Source of the DNA: Bacteroidales bacterium UBA6360 | GTDB taxonomy: Bacteria; Bacteroidota; Bacteroidia; Bacteroidales; UBA932 | Reading direction: 5' to 3' | Length of the DNA stretch: 21,181 nucleotides | NCBI GenBank assembly: GCA_002440085.1 | Contig: DJRM01000128.1 | Location: 1,712-22,892, forward strand | Part shown: piece after piece, positions 4,491 through 14,700 of the stretch | Position numbering within the stretch: the stretch's first letter is position 1 | How the letters are laid out: each line of letters starts with the position of its first letter | Position numbers and translations under genes: made by a program | The notes under the pieces: model-generated | Databases searched by the model: none | What the model was told of the DNA's origin: nothing | Seen by the model: the letters and a program-made list of their open reading frames with translations, nothing else

Positions 4491-7328
4491 TTACTCCTTG
4501 ATGCAGCGGACTGACATCAGACGACCCCGGATGCCAGTCCCGCCCGTAGTCATGGCGACGGAGCCGCCGGCCTGTGCATACATTGCCGACGAGTTCTGTC
4601 CTGAGGCGCAGCTGCTCCAGTACAGTCCCCAATAGCCCTCATAGGCCAGCGCTCCGGCATCGGCCTTCGCCGAATCGACATAACCGGCGGCCGGGAAATA
4701 GTTGGTCGTGACGCCGGTGTTGAAACGGTAGCCGTAATACTGGTCTCGGGTAGCCGCCGCAAGCTTGCCGTTGTTGAGTTCCGTCAATGCGTTCAGTTGG
4801 CTTGCGTCCGGCACTCGGTAGCCCTCAGGACATGGGTCGTAGGCGGTCTTGATGCCGGGGATGCGAAGACTCTCTGAGACAATGTTGCCAAGAACAGTTC
4901 CGGCGTAACTTGAGCCCCAGAGCTCGTTGATGTATGTCTGAAGCCAGTTGCATCCGGAGTTCAGGACATACTGCCGCGACATAGGGTGGTTGACGGACCA
5001 GCCGATAGAGCCAATCACATTGTCAGCCCGGACAACTGAAAGCGGCATCGCGAAGTTTGCCGCCTGCACACGATTGCTGACATTCAGCGCACGCGGAAAC
5101 GGATCCTTGCGTCCCCACTGATAGAAGAGTCCGAAAGAGTTGCGGACAGTCTCTTCACTGCACTGAGACCTGTCGGCAATGGAAGTGGCACCGAGGTTAC
5201 GATCCATGATGCTGAAATTTCCGGCTGATGTGCTGCACTCGACATCGGAGGTCTCCCCCACCCAGATGTGGAACGACCACAGAATTCTGCCTGCGGCATC
5301 CTTCAGAGCCACCACAGCATTGCCGGTCATCCCGGTGAGAGGCACGGTCAGCGAAAGTTTGTCACCGTCACGGGCCAAGGCAAGTTCGGAAGCTGCGGGA
5401 ACCACAGTTCCACGCGCAGAGGTCGCAGAAAGGTCAGTGAGTTCGCAGCCGTACTCCTGCTGCCAGAGGACATCTGCCGACGCAACCATGGCAGCCGCGC
5501 CGCCCACAACCGCGTTATCACGGGTGAAACGCTTGCTGAAAGAGCAGTATGGTGTCACGTCAAATGTCACGGAAACCGTGCCCGGATTCACGACGACGCT
5601 GTTCGCGTTTCCGTAATACGCGGTGAGCGGTCTGTGTTCAAGGAGCCTGATTTCGCCCCCAGACACCGACACCGGCTCGCAGTCATAGCTGTAAGTCCGT
5701 CCGTAATCGTCGATGAGCGATACCTCAAAGCCTTCGGGATAGTCCGCTGCAGGGATGCAGAAGACAAATCCCCGGGAATGGAGGTCAAAGACAGATAGCG
5801 AGTGAGGGCTCCACGAAGTCCAGCCGTAGCTGTCGATTTCCACAGCCTCAGAGAGCGACCTTGTCGCTGAAGCCGAGCCGGAAAGGCTTGAAAGCGTCGC
5901 GGTCTCAAGGTTCACGACAGCCTCGGCGCCGATTGCCTTGCCGTCCTTTGAAGTGAGCCTTATTGATCTGATTTTCATTCCGTTGCGCTGATAGTCGTAT
6001 GGACGCACGACCACCGCGCCGAAAAGGTTGCGGAAAGAAAAGAGGCTTCCCTCAGACCTCGCGACCATAGGCAGTCCGGAAACCGGTATCCCGGAGGAAA
6101 TCACGCCGTTCCGTTCCAAGTCGCTGAAAAGTCCGCCGGAATATGCCCCGGAAAGATCTATGGTGGCAGTTGCCGCGCCGCTCGAAACTCCAAATGACTT
6201 CACCGCAGATGAGGGGTAGACGGCATAGCGCGGAGAACCGGCCACCGTGTCCTCTGCAGCAAATATGGCTGTTCCTCCGTCTTCCGAAAGTTCTGAAATC
6301 CAATGATCAACGCCATCCGGTTCGTCAGCGCTGAAAAGCTTGATTCTGTCGTCCTTGTTCCATATCACCTTCATATCACCGTTCAGCGATGTCTTTGTCT
6401 GAACCCCGGCATCCGCAGAGCAACGGATTTCATTTGACGCAAGTTCACGAACGACGTCAGACCCGACAACTGTCATCCCTGCCCTCGGCTTTCGGTATCT
6501 TTCAATCCCTGCAGACTCGATTGTCTCCCACACGACATCCGCCCAACGCGCCGCCCCGGCAGAACTCGGATGAACTCCGTCACCCACCGTCTCAAGCGTT
6601 TCCCCTATCATCGCGCACGGAAGTTCATAATGTGCGGCAATCTCTGCAATGGATTCTCCTATAACCTTGTATGTATCCGTCAACAGCAGGTTGTTGACAA
6701 CGCACACTATCTTCGTGTCGGGATATTTCTCCATCAGCATGCGAAGCAGACAAATGTACGCAGTCCGGAACTTGTAGCGGTCAAGTTCTGCGAGCGGAGC
6801 CGTATAGTTAAATTCACCGATTAAATCCTGAGTCACACATGGACGGTCATTCGTTCCTCCGGCGACTATGATTATGTCCGGGTCGTCAAAGCCGCAGCAC
6901 CGTGTAACGAAATCATACTCATCCAGATCCGGCTTCTCGGGGTCGGGACTTGCGTTTTTCGTGACGCGCGTTCCGCTGTAGGAAATGTTGCGGTCGAGAA
7001 CGGCGTCCGGCATGAGCCTGTAGATGAGGCGGTGCCACCATGTCTGCTCCACTGACGTGAGCGAGCCCGCCGAGCCTGTATAGGGATAGTATCTCCGGTA
7101 GCCGTCCGGAATCCAGCCTTCAAAAGTCGAGATGGAGTCGCCGATGATGCCGACCCGCACGGAGTTGCCGGCCCACGAAGGCAGGGATGAGGCCGGAGGA
7201 GTGACGACGATGGTGTCGTGTATGGTTTCGGTTTCTTTCACGACCACCTGTTCCGTAATGACTTTCGTGCATGAGAGCGCAAGCGTCGAGCCTAACAGGA
7301 CAATGCCGATTTTTCTGAGAATATTCAT
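4491..7328 (-). CDS. SGNH/GDSL hydrolase-fimbrillin-like-FISUMP fusion lipoprotein, 945 aa
   Basis: A lipoprotein signal ends in LALSC (Cys20). Residues 57-275 are an SGNH hydrolase: GDSIS with nucleophile Ser65, Gly119 in SYSGTR, GGTND with Asn160, and DGVHPSSAGAARWA with Asp250/His253. The catalytic set is complete, so esterase activity (for example deacetylation of a glycan) is likely. Residues about 300-575 resemble a fimbrillin/Mfa-like beta domain (TKTSLNGDMKVIWNKDDRIK, then IPAADYPEG). Residues about 580-945 end in a FISUMP-type domain (IMDRNLGATS, GLFYQWGRKDPFP, DPCPEGYRVP, YWSS, RCIKE). Such domains usually occur alone or in adhesin-like surface proteins; the combination with an enzyme is unusual. 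Its ATG lies 35 bp after the BACON/DUF5689 stop, within the operon. Substrate unknown. The enzyme call is firm, the central domain less so. Confidence 0.85.
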   Translation of the reverse strand: MNILRKIGIVLLGSTLALSCTKVITEQVVVKETETIHDTIVVTPPASSLPSWAGNSVRVGIIGDSISTFEGWIPDGYRRYYPYTGSAGSLTSVEQTWWHRLIYRLMPDAVLDRNISYSGTRVTKNASPDPEKPDLDEYDFVTRCCGFDDPDIIIVAGGTNDRPCVTQDLIGEFNYTAPLAELDRYKFRTAYICLLRMLMEKYPDTKIVCVVNNLLLTDTYKVIGESIAEIAAHYELPCAMIGETLETVGDGVHPSSAGAARWADVVWETIESAGIERYRKPRAGMTVVGSDVVRELASNEIRCSADAGVQTKTSLNGDMKVIWNKDDRIKLFSADEPDGVDHWISELSEDGGTAIFAAEDTVAGSPRYAVYPSSAVKSFGVSSGAATATIDLSGAYSGGLFSDLERNGVISSGIPVSGLPMVARSEGSLFSFRNLFGAVVVRPYDYQRNGMKIRSIRLTSKDGKAIGAEAVVNLETATLSSLSGSASATRSLSEAVEIDSYGWTSWSPHSLSVFDLHSRGFVFCIPAADYPEGFEVSLIDDYGRTYSYDCEPVSVSGGEIRLLEHRPLTAYYGNANSVVVNPGTVSVTFDVTPYCSFSKRFTRDNAVVGGAAAMVASADVLWQQEYGCELTDLSATSARGTVVPAASELALARDGDKLSLTVPLTGMTGNAVVALKDAAGRILWSFHIWVGETSDVECSTSAGNFSIMDRNLGATSIADRSQCSEETVRNSFGLFYQWGRKDPFPRALNVSNRVQAANFAMPLSVVRADNVIGSIGWSVNHPMSRQYVLNSGCNWLQTYINELWGSSYAGTVLGNIVSESLRIPGIKTAYDPCPEGYRVPDASQLNALTELNNGKLAAATRDQYYGYRFNTGVTTNYFPAAGYVDSAKADAGALAYEGYWGLYWSSCASGQNSSAMYAQAGGSVAMTTGGTGIRGRLMSVRCIKE

Positions 7329-7363
7329 ATTTCGTTCGTATGTTTCTGATTATATGATGATTG

Positions 7364-9589
7364 TCATTTATTATACCGCACCGACAGATAGTTCAATGCC
7401 GATTCGCGGGTGGAGACGAAAGCCTGCCCGTCGTAGGCGTCCATGGAACCCGAACTCGAAGATGTCGGCCGAAGACGGATGTAGAGTTTCTCCCGTCCGA
7501 GCATCGAGCTGTCTTCCGGCAGGTTCACACTGACATATTTGAATCCGGGACACTGCCAGCAGCGCTTCTTATAGACTACCGTGAAGTCCGGGACCGTGTA
7601 GTCGGCAGCCTTTTTCCATGTCTTGTTGTCAAGCGACCACTCGACTGTCCAGTGGCGGGGTGCACCGACCGTTTCCCCGAGTCCGTTCTCCGCGCCGAAG
7701 TTCACCGAGAGCGGGAAATTCGCGGATGTCAGCCCCTCCGTGTTCACTGTCACAAGCCACCACTGCTTCGTGGTCCATTTGGAGCAGTACCATGCGGAGC
7801 CGTTGCCCTGAATTATCATGCCGGAAGAGCGCGTCACCGAGTTCACGTTCCAATGGAGGCTGCCACCGTTGAAGTCATACACACCGTTGCCGCCGGAAGG
7901 ATTGGCAATCGAGTTCCCTGCCAGCGGGCCGAGATGCGTCCAGTCGCGCCAGTCGGCCATCATTTCCTGCTTGTTCGTGTTCCAGCGGATCATCGTCCCC
8001 TTGATTGATGGGTCGGTGAGGGGATCGGCTACTGCGGGATAGGTCGAATACATCGTGTATTTGGAATCAACGTTCTTCACGAGAGCGTCGTGAACCTTGT
8101 TCATGTAGCGGAACTCTGCCAGCATCTCGGAGAAACCGTCCTCGAACTTGTCCGCGATGGCGATTTCAGAGCGGGTCACGGGGCGAATCTGGTAGCGTGA
8201 GACCGTGCCGACGCCGGTTATGTAGTCGAGATTCACGCCCTCGGCAAGGCGGGCGGCCGCAACGGAGCCGTCCCACTCGAAATTGTCGCATTTTTCATGG
8301 ACAATGACTCCGGAAACCGCCCCCGAGCCCTCCGGAAGCCCCTTCCCGTCACGGGCCCACGCGCAGCCGACATTCGACATGAGGAAAGTTGCGTTGCCGT
8401 GAATGTCACGTAGCGGCATCGGATATTTGTTCATCACGGAGGTGTAGCGCAGGTCAACCGGAACGAACGGTCCCTTGCGAATCGGTATCTCGCAGTCGGT
8501 GAGAGTCACGTATGTATAGACATCGTCGTCCGTCAGGAACTTGATGCGCCGTTCCTTGCGCGGAAGGTCGCCCGCCGTGCCGGACACCGTTTCAAGGACA
8601 TTGGACACAGTGGCTCCGCTCAGTTCATAGCGAACCGGTTCAGCAGTTCCTCCTCTGCGAGTGAGCGTCATCCCCTTCAGAAGGAGACGGAGACGGTCGA
8701 AGCGTGCCGTGGTGTTGTCCCCGACGGTCGCGAACTCGACGAGAAGGCCGGAAGTCGCAGTCTCATTCTGAACATATACTACACGGGAAGCCCGCGTGTC
8801 GTCCTTGAGTGTTGATGAGATATTAAGGTTTTCGCCCCCGTTGTTCTCGGAATTGTCGCTTATGACGCGCCCCTCAAGCACGAGTTCCTCGTCTATCGTG
8901 ACGCTGCCGGCCTCGCCGAGCATGGACTTAAGCTGCGCGAAGTCAACGGACTTGAGCGTCTGCGGGATGCCCGGCTGGGCGATGTGGAGAACCGCCTTCA
9001 TCGACGGGTCCGAGCCTGAGGCTACGGTCAGTTCTGCAGTGCGGACAGCCTCGCCGTCATTTCCGGCGACATTGAATTCCACCGCGCCGGAGTTCATGCG
9101 GACCTCGCTCACCCAAGGTTCCGGAGAATCCCCGCAGTCCACAGAAAACACAAGTTCGGCCTCGGAACAGCGAATCGGCGCGGAATGTACGCCGCCCTCT
9201 GCGGCAGCGAGGAAATTGCCGGAAAGGAACTCTATTCCCGTGAACAGCAGGCCTTTCTGGGTGAGGGTGACGGTGCGCGACTTTCCGCCTCCGGAGAGCG
9301 TCACCTTCCCGGTCCTGTCAGCGCCGTCGTTCTCTTCAAAGGCGACGACAAGCGCAAGGTCGCCCGTTCCCGCCGCCCCCTCAGGGAAACTGAGCCAAGC
9401 GGCATCCGCCGAGGCCGTCCATCCGCCGTTTGCCAGAACGTCTATCAGATAACTTCCTCCCGAAGCCGGCAATGTGGCGGCATCCTCCTTCACTCCGAGT
9501 TCGACAGGAGTTTCCGGCTGCTTTTCACAGGCCGCGAGTGACAGCAGCGTCACCGCCGCAAAGAGCAATCTAATATATAATTTATTCAT
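7364..9589 (-). CDS. BACON-DUF5689 surface lipoprotein (putative glycan-binding protein), 741 aa
   Basis: ATG 9589 is chosen because the longer frame begins with TTG at 9595, two codons earlier. The signal peptide ends in LSLAAC (Cys21). A BACON domain (about 26-113: ASGGSYLIDVLANGGWTAS, closing in VTLTQKG) is followed by a second BACON-like repeat (about 118-206, closing in LHIAQPG). Residues about 214-478 look like DUF5689 (DFAQLKSML, LVLEGRVISDN), a nucleic-acid/OB-like beta domain often attached to SusD-linked lipoproteins. The C-terminal 190 residues (WTVEWSLDNKTWKKAADY, then LYIRLRP) resemble a jelly-roll or discoidin-like binding module. No catalytic motif is seen. Position behind susD and the small BACON gene suggests a surface glycan-binding role. 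Its post-cysteine start CEKQPETPVELGV closely matches that of the small BACON protein upstream. Confidence 0.8.
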   Translation of the reverse strand: MNKLYIRLLFAAVTLLSLAACEKQPETPVELGVKEDAATLPASGGSYLIDVLANGGWTASADAAWLSFPEGAAGTGDLALVVAFEENDGADRTGKVTLSGGGKSRTVTLTQKGLLFTGIEFLSGNFLAAAEGGVHSAPIRCSEAELVFSVDCGDSPEPWVSEVRMNSGAVEFNVAGNDGEAVRTAELTVASGSDPSMKAVLHIAQPGIPQTLKSVDFAQLKSMLGEAGSVTIDEELVLEGRVISDNSENNGGENLNISSTLKDDTRASRVVYVQNETATSGLLVEFATVGDNTTARFDRLRLLLKGMTLTRRGGTAEPVRYELSGATVSNVLETVSGTAGDLPRKERRIKFLTDDDVYTYVTLTDCEIPIRKGPFVPVDLRYTSVMNKYPMPLRDIHGNATFLMSNVGCAWARDGKGLPEGSGAVSGVIVHEKCDNFEWDGSVAAARLAEGVNLDYITGVGTVSRYQIRPVTRSEIAIADKFEDGFSEMLAEFRYMNKVHDALVKNVDSKYTMYSTYPAVADPLTDPSIKGTMIRWNTNKQEMMADWRDWTHLGPLAGNSIANPSGGNGVYDFNGGSLHWNVNSVTRSSGMIIQGNGSAWYCSKWTTKQWWLVTVNTEGLTSANFPLSVNFGAENGLGETVGAPRHWTVEWSLDNKTWKKAADYTVPDFTVVYKKRCWQCPGFKYVSVNLPEDSSMLGREKLYIRLRPTSSSSGSMDAYDGQAFVSTRESALNYLSVRYNK

Positions 9590-9638
9590 ATCCAATAAAA
9601 TAGATTTAACATCATTGAACGGATGTCCTCAAAGGCAT

Positions 9639-10028
9639 TCAAATGTCAAGTTCAACTTCAGCAGCCTTTTCCGTTGTTCCGGCCTGCACAATCCAGACTG
9701 AAACCGTCCGTCCCTTCGAGCCTCCCGTAATGTCACAGCGGACGTAGCGGGCATTCTCACCGGTGTTTTCCGAACAGGTGAAATGCGCTGTCCCCGTGCG
9801 TGAACAGTTGCCGGTGTCGGGGACAATCCAAACGTCGTCCTGAAGAGCGACGGAAACGGTCCAGTCACCGTCGGAATAGACAGACAGCCAAAACTCCTGA
9901 GCATCCTTGGTCATGTTCACGCGCCTGGTGTCCACCCCCAGATCTATCGAAGTCTCGAAACGCTTCTCACACCCCGCGAACGACAGCACAGCGGCGACGG
10001 AAAGTATAATCACATATAACTTTTTCAT
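9639..10028 (-). CDS. Small BACON-domain lipoprotein, 129 aa
   Basis: The reading frame is open far upstream into the susD 3' end, but ATG 10028 is the natural start: it gives MKKLYVIILSVAAVLSFAGC, a complete lipoprotein signal with Cys20, and it lies 28 bp after the susD stop. The rest is one BACON-like beta sandwich (about 25-120: FWLSVYSDGDWTVSV, then GRTVSVWIVQAG). BACON domains in PUL proteins are thought to act as spacers or carbohydrate/mucin binders. The protein looks like a freestanding version of the first domain of the next gene: both start CEK-x-x-ET-x-[IV]-[DE]-LGV after lipidation. That suggests a duplication or a split. There is no enzyme motif. It is co-transcribed with susC and susD. 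Confidence 0.85.
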   Translation of the reverse strand: MKKLYVIILSVAAVLSFAGCEKRFETSIDLGVDTRRVNMTKDAQEFWLSVYSDGDWTVSVALQDDVWIVPDTGNCSRTGTAHFTCSENTGENARYVRCDITGGSKGRTVSVWIVQAGTTEKAAEVELDI

Positions 10029-10056
10029 ATTCACATCATTTTGAACGCGAAGCAGA

Positions 10057-11757
10057 CTACTGCTCATACTCCCTGTTGTCAAGCGCCCCTCCGGAATAGG
10101 TAATCTGATCCGCAGGAATCGGAAGAAAACGGTGATACGGACGGATGAAGCCCGGCAGATACATTCCATCGTTGTAGGCGGAAGTACGCTCATACCATAT
10201 TCCCCAGCGCACAAGGTCGAACTTTCTCTGGTACTCCCCGAACAGCTCACGCGCACGCTCAAGACGTATTTCTTCTATAAAGGCCTCTGCATTACCGCCG
10301 ACCGAAGCAAAGGTGAGCGGTTCCACGCCGGCACGTGTCCGGGTGATGTTCAGATACTTGGCCGCCGAGTCATAGTCCCCGAGCATGAGATAAGCCTCGG
10401 CTTTCATCAGCAGAGCGTCGGCGAAACGAAAGAACTTGTAATTGTTCGAATCCTGGATGTAGTACATTCCGTAGCACCAGAACTTGTTCCCGAGCCACGG
10501 ACGGTTGTTGGCCTTAGGCGATGCTTTGAACCAGCGCACCTTGGAGCCTTCCGGAAGCCGCTCATTGTCGTCCGATGCATATCCCTTCCATCTCCACGCG
10601 AGGTTTCCGGAGCCGTCTCTCGAAGATGACGCGCCGTCGGAATAGTCTCCGGAACGAAGGTCGGAGCCCGAATATGGGAGAACCGTCATGAAATAGTAGG
10701 TCGTCGGGCGCGCGGCTGTGGATATGCGGGCATCGCTGCCGAGTTCGGGGATGCCTATACCGTCATAGACGTCGGTGTGCGTAAATTCGCCCTCTGCGCC
10801 TTCAGGAGAGCCGTAGTCGTGCGACGGAGAGGCAAGGTATGCGATGGTTCCTGTCACCTGTATGCCATATTCCTCGAATGAGTTAGGAATCTCGAAGATG
10901 GATTCGGGAACAAATTTCTTCGAGAAAGGAATGTCGGACAGAGGATAGTCGGAGGCGAAGGACGAGGGAGAGTCCGCATAGTGCCCGTAGATGTCCTCAA
11001 GCACGCCGATAATCTCAACGGCATCGTCCCAACGTCTGTTCCAGAGGCAGAATTTGGCGGCAATCATCAGACCCGCGGCAGCGCCGAGACGGCTTTCCTT
11101 TGTGCCGTCATAGCTCCGGCGCAGTTCAAGCGCCTCCATCCCTCCGTTCGCCTCGGGGAAAAGGTAGTGCTTCAGTTCGGAAATGAGTCTGTCACGGGTG
11201 TCGTCTGCGGACATTCTCGGCAGGGAAGCAATCGCGGCGCGGTTCTCGTGGGTGACCTCCTCTGTGTAGAACGGAACGTCCCCGAAAGTGCTGGTCAGAA
11301 GGTAGTAGAAGAAGGCGCGCAGCACCACAGCCTCGCCACGAAGCGGAAGAGCCTCGTCGGCGCTGAAGTTTCCCTCTGCAACCGAGCGGTCAAGCGCGGC
11401 GAGTATGCCGTTGGTACGCATCACGCCGAGGTAGCTGTACTGCCAGACAGTCGCGGCAATGGCAGGCTTGGTCGGAGAGATGTCGAGAGTCGCGTCATAG
11501 TGCATGGACTGGTTCAGAAACATGAGGTCGGAGGCACATTCGGTAGCCTCCCAAAACCCGTTGCCGCCGAGCTGCGCACGGATGGCGTTGTAGCAGGCGT
11601 TCAGTCCTGTGCGGACCTCGGCCGTGGTCTTGTAGTATTCCTTGAGTTCGATGTCGCTCACGAGCCTTTCCTTCAGCGAACAGCCTGTCATGGAGAAGAC
11701 CAGCGCCAAGAGCACAGGAAGGCAAATTCTTTTCATATTGAGAGTAATCCTTTTCAT
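10057..11757 (-). CDS. susD-like: SusD/RagB-family glycan-binding lipoprotein
   Basis: SusD-type lipoproteins form the lid over the SusC transporter and capture glycan at the cell surface. The signal ends in FSMTGC. Two in-frame starts exist, ATG 11757 and ATG 11736, each followed by KRI; the second gives a compact 19-residue signal peptide (Cys19) and may be the true one. The N-terminal helical region contains EYYKTTAEVRTGLNACYNAI and LRGEAVVLRAFFYYLLTSTFGDVPFY, the typical TPR-like SusD block. The C-terminal half carries RFADALLMKAEAYLMLGDYDSAAKYLN and EEIRLERARELFGEYQRKFDLVRWG, the classic RagB/SusD signature, and ends in the FLPIPADQI motif. Length is normal. It starts 14 bp after the susC stop. 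Substrate cannot be inferred from sequence alone. Confidence 0.97.
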   Translation of the reverse strand: MKRITLNMKRICLPVLLALVFSMTGCSLKERLVSDIELKEYYKTTAEVRTGLNACYNAIRAQLGGNGFWEATECASDLMFLNQSMHYDATLDISPTKPAIAATVWQYSYLGVMRTNGILAALDRSVAEGNFSADEALPLRGEAVVLRAFFYYLLTSTFGDVPFYTEEVTHENRAAIASLPRMSADDTRDRLISELKHYLFPEANGGMEALELRRSYDGTKESRLGAAAGLMIAAKFCLWNRRWDDAVEIIGVLEDIYGHYADSPSSFASDYPLSDIPFSKKFVPESIFEIPNSFEEYGIQVTGTIAYLASPSHDYGSPEGAEGEFTHTDVYDGIGIPELGSDARISTAARPTTYYFMTVLPYSGSDLRSGDYSDGASSSRDGSGNLAWRWKGYASDDNERLPEGSKVRWFKASPKANNRPWLGNKFWCYGMYYIQDSNNYKFFRFADALLMKAEAYLMLGDYDSAAKYLNITRTRAGVEPLTFASVGGNAEAFIEEIRLERARELFGEYQRKFDLVRWGIWYERTSAYNDGMYLPGFIRPYHRFLPIPADQITYSGGALDNREYEQ

Positions 11758-11771
11758 ATCGTCGCATCCCC

Positions 11772-14700
11772 TTAGAATTTGAGTTCAAGATTGAGGGTGT
11801 ATGTCCTCGGACGCGGGAACGAGCCGTTGTCGAGGCGCCGGACGGTTCCGCTCGTGGAGACATCAGGGTCAAAGCCGTTGTAGCGCTTGAGCAGGAACAG
11901 GTTCTCGCCGCTCACGCCGACATTCAGGCTCTTGAACACCTTTGACCAGCGGCTCAGCAGGATATTGTAGCTGACGGTGAGCGACTTGAGGCGCAGGAAC
12001 GATGCGTCATGGACATAGAAGTCGGACGCGAGGTTGTCCTGATAGCCTGCCGCGGGGATGTTCGAATCCGGATTGCGGACAGGGTGCCAGCAGTCGAGCA
12101 CATAGCGGTACTTGTTGTAGGAACTTCCGGTCGAGCCGAGCCAGAGTTCGGAGAGGTTGTACATCTTTCCGCCGAGGGAGTAGGCGAAATAGAGGTTGAC
12201 GTTAAGCCGGCCCCAAAGCCTGAAGTTGTTCTGGAAGCCTCCATAGACCACAGGATCGGAGTTCCCGAGGCAGACGAGGTCGTCCTGATTGAGGTTTCCG
12301 TCCCCGTTCACATCGACATAGCGGGCACGCCCGACATTGCTGCCGTTTGCGCCGTCCCGTATATTGGACACGTATGTCCGCGTGTAGGCGTTGCGGTCAA
12401 TCTCGTCCTGACTGTGCCATACTCCGGCATAGCGGTAGCCCCAGAGGGCGTTGACCGGGTAGCCCGTGCGATAGCCGTAGATGTACTGCGTGGAGCTGCG
12501 CGGGTTCATGAACGTGGGCACGACCTCGTCGCCGGCTCCGGAATCCAGAACCATCTGAGAGTTATGCGAAATTGTGAATACGGACGTCCACTCGAAGTTG
12601 CGGACCATCACGTTCTTTGTCGTGAGCGAGAGTTCCACACCTATGTTGCGAGTGCTGCCCATGTTCGCGAAATAGGTATTGTAGCCGGTTGTCTGGGCAT
12701 TGCGCACGCTCAGAAGCAGATCCGATGTTCTGGAATAATAGGCATCGGCCTCAACGGTCACGCGGGATTTCCATGCGGAAAAGTTGAGTCCGAGGTTATA
12801 GGAGTCCGTCGTCTCCCACGTGAGATCCGGATTGGCCAGGCGCGCCGGCATTGTGACCATCAGCTGATTGTCCCCGAACACCCACGAACTGCGGTCGGTC
12901 TGCACCGTGGCCATCGACAGGTATGACGAAATCGCGTCATTTCCGCTGCGTCCGGCGCTCACACGGAGCGAGAGGTCGTTCAGCCACCAGGCGTCGCGCA
13001 GGAACTCCTCGTTGGAGATTGACCAGCGGAACGCCCCCGCCGGGAAGAAGCCCCACTTGCGGTTGGAGGAGAAGTTGGACGCCCCGTCAGCCCGTGCGGT
13101 GAAGGTGAGGTAGTAGCGCCGGCGGTAGTTGTAGTTGACCCTACCGAGCACTGACATCGTGGTTTTCAGGTACTTATAGGAACTCGCCGTATAGTTGCGG
13201 GAGTTGGCTATGGCCGCCATGTTGTTGTAGCCGGACTCATCGTTGATGAATCCCGTGCCCTTATAGACGGAATTGTCCTGAGTCCTGCGGCTTGCGGTAA
13301 ACCCGGCGAGAAGTTCGAGGCTGTGCCGTCTGCGGAGTGTCTTCTTCCAGTTGAGAGTTGTCTCGCTCAGAATCTTCTGCTGGTCCCAATAGCTGCGCTG
13401 AGCTGTTCCTCCCGTGTGCCTTGCCTCGGCGACCGGCATCCACGAGGGCGAGTAGTAGCCGCCGAGGTCGTTGTCCCGGGTGAACGAGAACGTGGAGTTG
13501 AGCACAAGCCCCTTGCCGAGGTCAATCTTGACCCACGGGACTATGTTGAAGCTCCACTTGTCGGCGTGGTTGTCGATGTTCTTCGCGCTGATGTACGGGT
13601 TGTTGAACACTGTGCCGGCGCTTTCCTCGTAGCCGTACTGATTCCATGTGCTCTCCGTGTCGAGCAGGGGGCTGAGGAATATGGCGGAGTTCGTGTTCGT
13701 TCCGCTGATTGCCGCATTGGTGCGGTTGACATCGTAGAAGGTGAGGTTAAGGCGCGCGCCTATCGTGAGGCGTTTCCCGAGCTTCGTGTCAATGTTTGCA
13801 CGTCCGGTGTAACGGTTATATGACGAGCCGATGACGACTCCCCTGTTGTAGGTATATCCGAACGCTGCCCACACATTTATGCCTTCGGAATGTGCGCTGA
13901 CCGCCGCGTACTGGTTGTTGTAGATTCCCGTCTGCGAGAGTGTCCTTACCCAGTCGGTGCCGCGTCCCATGATTTCGGAGTTATAGTAGGGCCATGCGGA
14001 GCCGGGAGCCTGCGGCGTAAGGGCGATGGAGGGATATTGTGCGATGCGGACCATGTTCATCCACGTGGCATATTCCGTCGCGTCCATAAGGTCGAGAGTT
14101 CCCGCCACATGAGAGAATCCGGTGCTGCTCTTGAGCGTCGCCGTGTATTTCGCGCCCTTCTGAGGCTTCTGTGATGTCGTTACTATGATGACGCCGTTCG
14201 CCCCGCGTGAGCCATATATCGCCGTTGAGCTGACGTCCTTGAGAACCGATATTCCCGTGATGTCCGAAGGATTTATTTCGTTAAGGTCGGAGACCGCATC
14301 GACAACGCCGTCCACTACAATCAGAGGCTCGTTTCCCGCAGATATTGACCGCGCCCCACGAATCTGTATGCTGGTGCTCTCCCCCGCCTCGCCGCTTCCA
14401 GAGACAATGTCAACACCGGCAATCCTGCCCTGGAGCGCCTCTGCCACAGAAGTCACGGGAGCGTCTTTCACATCGTCAACATCCACGACCGCAACCGCTC
14501 CGGTGAGGTCCTGCTTCTTGGACGTTCCGTAGCCGATGACCACGGACTGTTCCAGAGCGGTGGTTTCGGAAGTCAAGCGCACGTCGATGACAGTCCTCCC
14601 GGACACGGCCTCAAGCACGGATTTGAAACCGAGCGAGGAAAATTCGAGGAATCCGTCCGAGGGGACAGTGATGGAATATTTCCCGTCGATGTCAGTGACA

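Noticed and set aside
4469..4491. Palindrome ATCGGCCGAT at the SGNH stop codon followed by a T7 run on the minus strand
   Set aside because: As a hairpin it would have only a 3-bp stem and the T-run is several bases away; not a credible terminator, so the propeller gene is kept in the operon.
10029..10262. 78-codon N-terminal extension of the small BACON protein
   Set aside because: It overlaps the susD 3' end and lacks signal-peptide character; ATG 10028 starts a complete lipoprotein signal.
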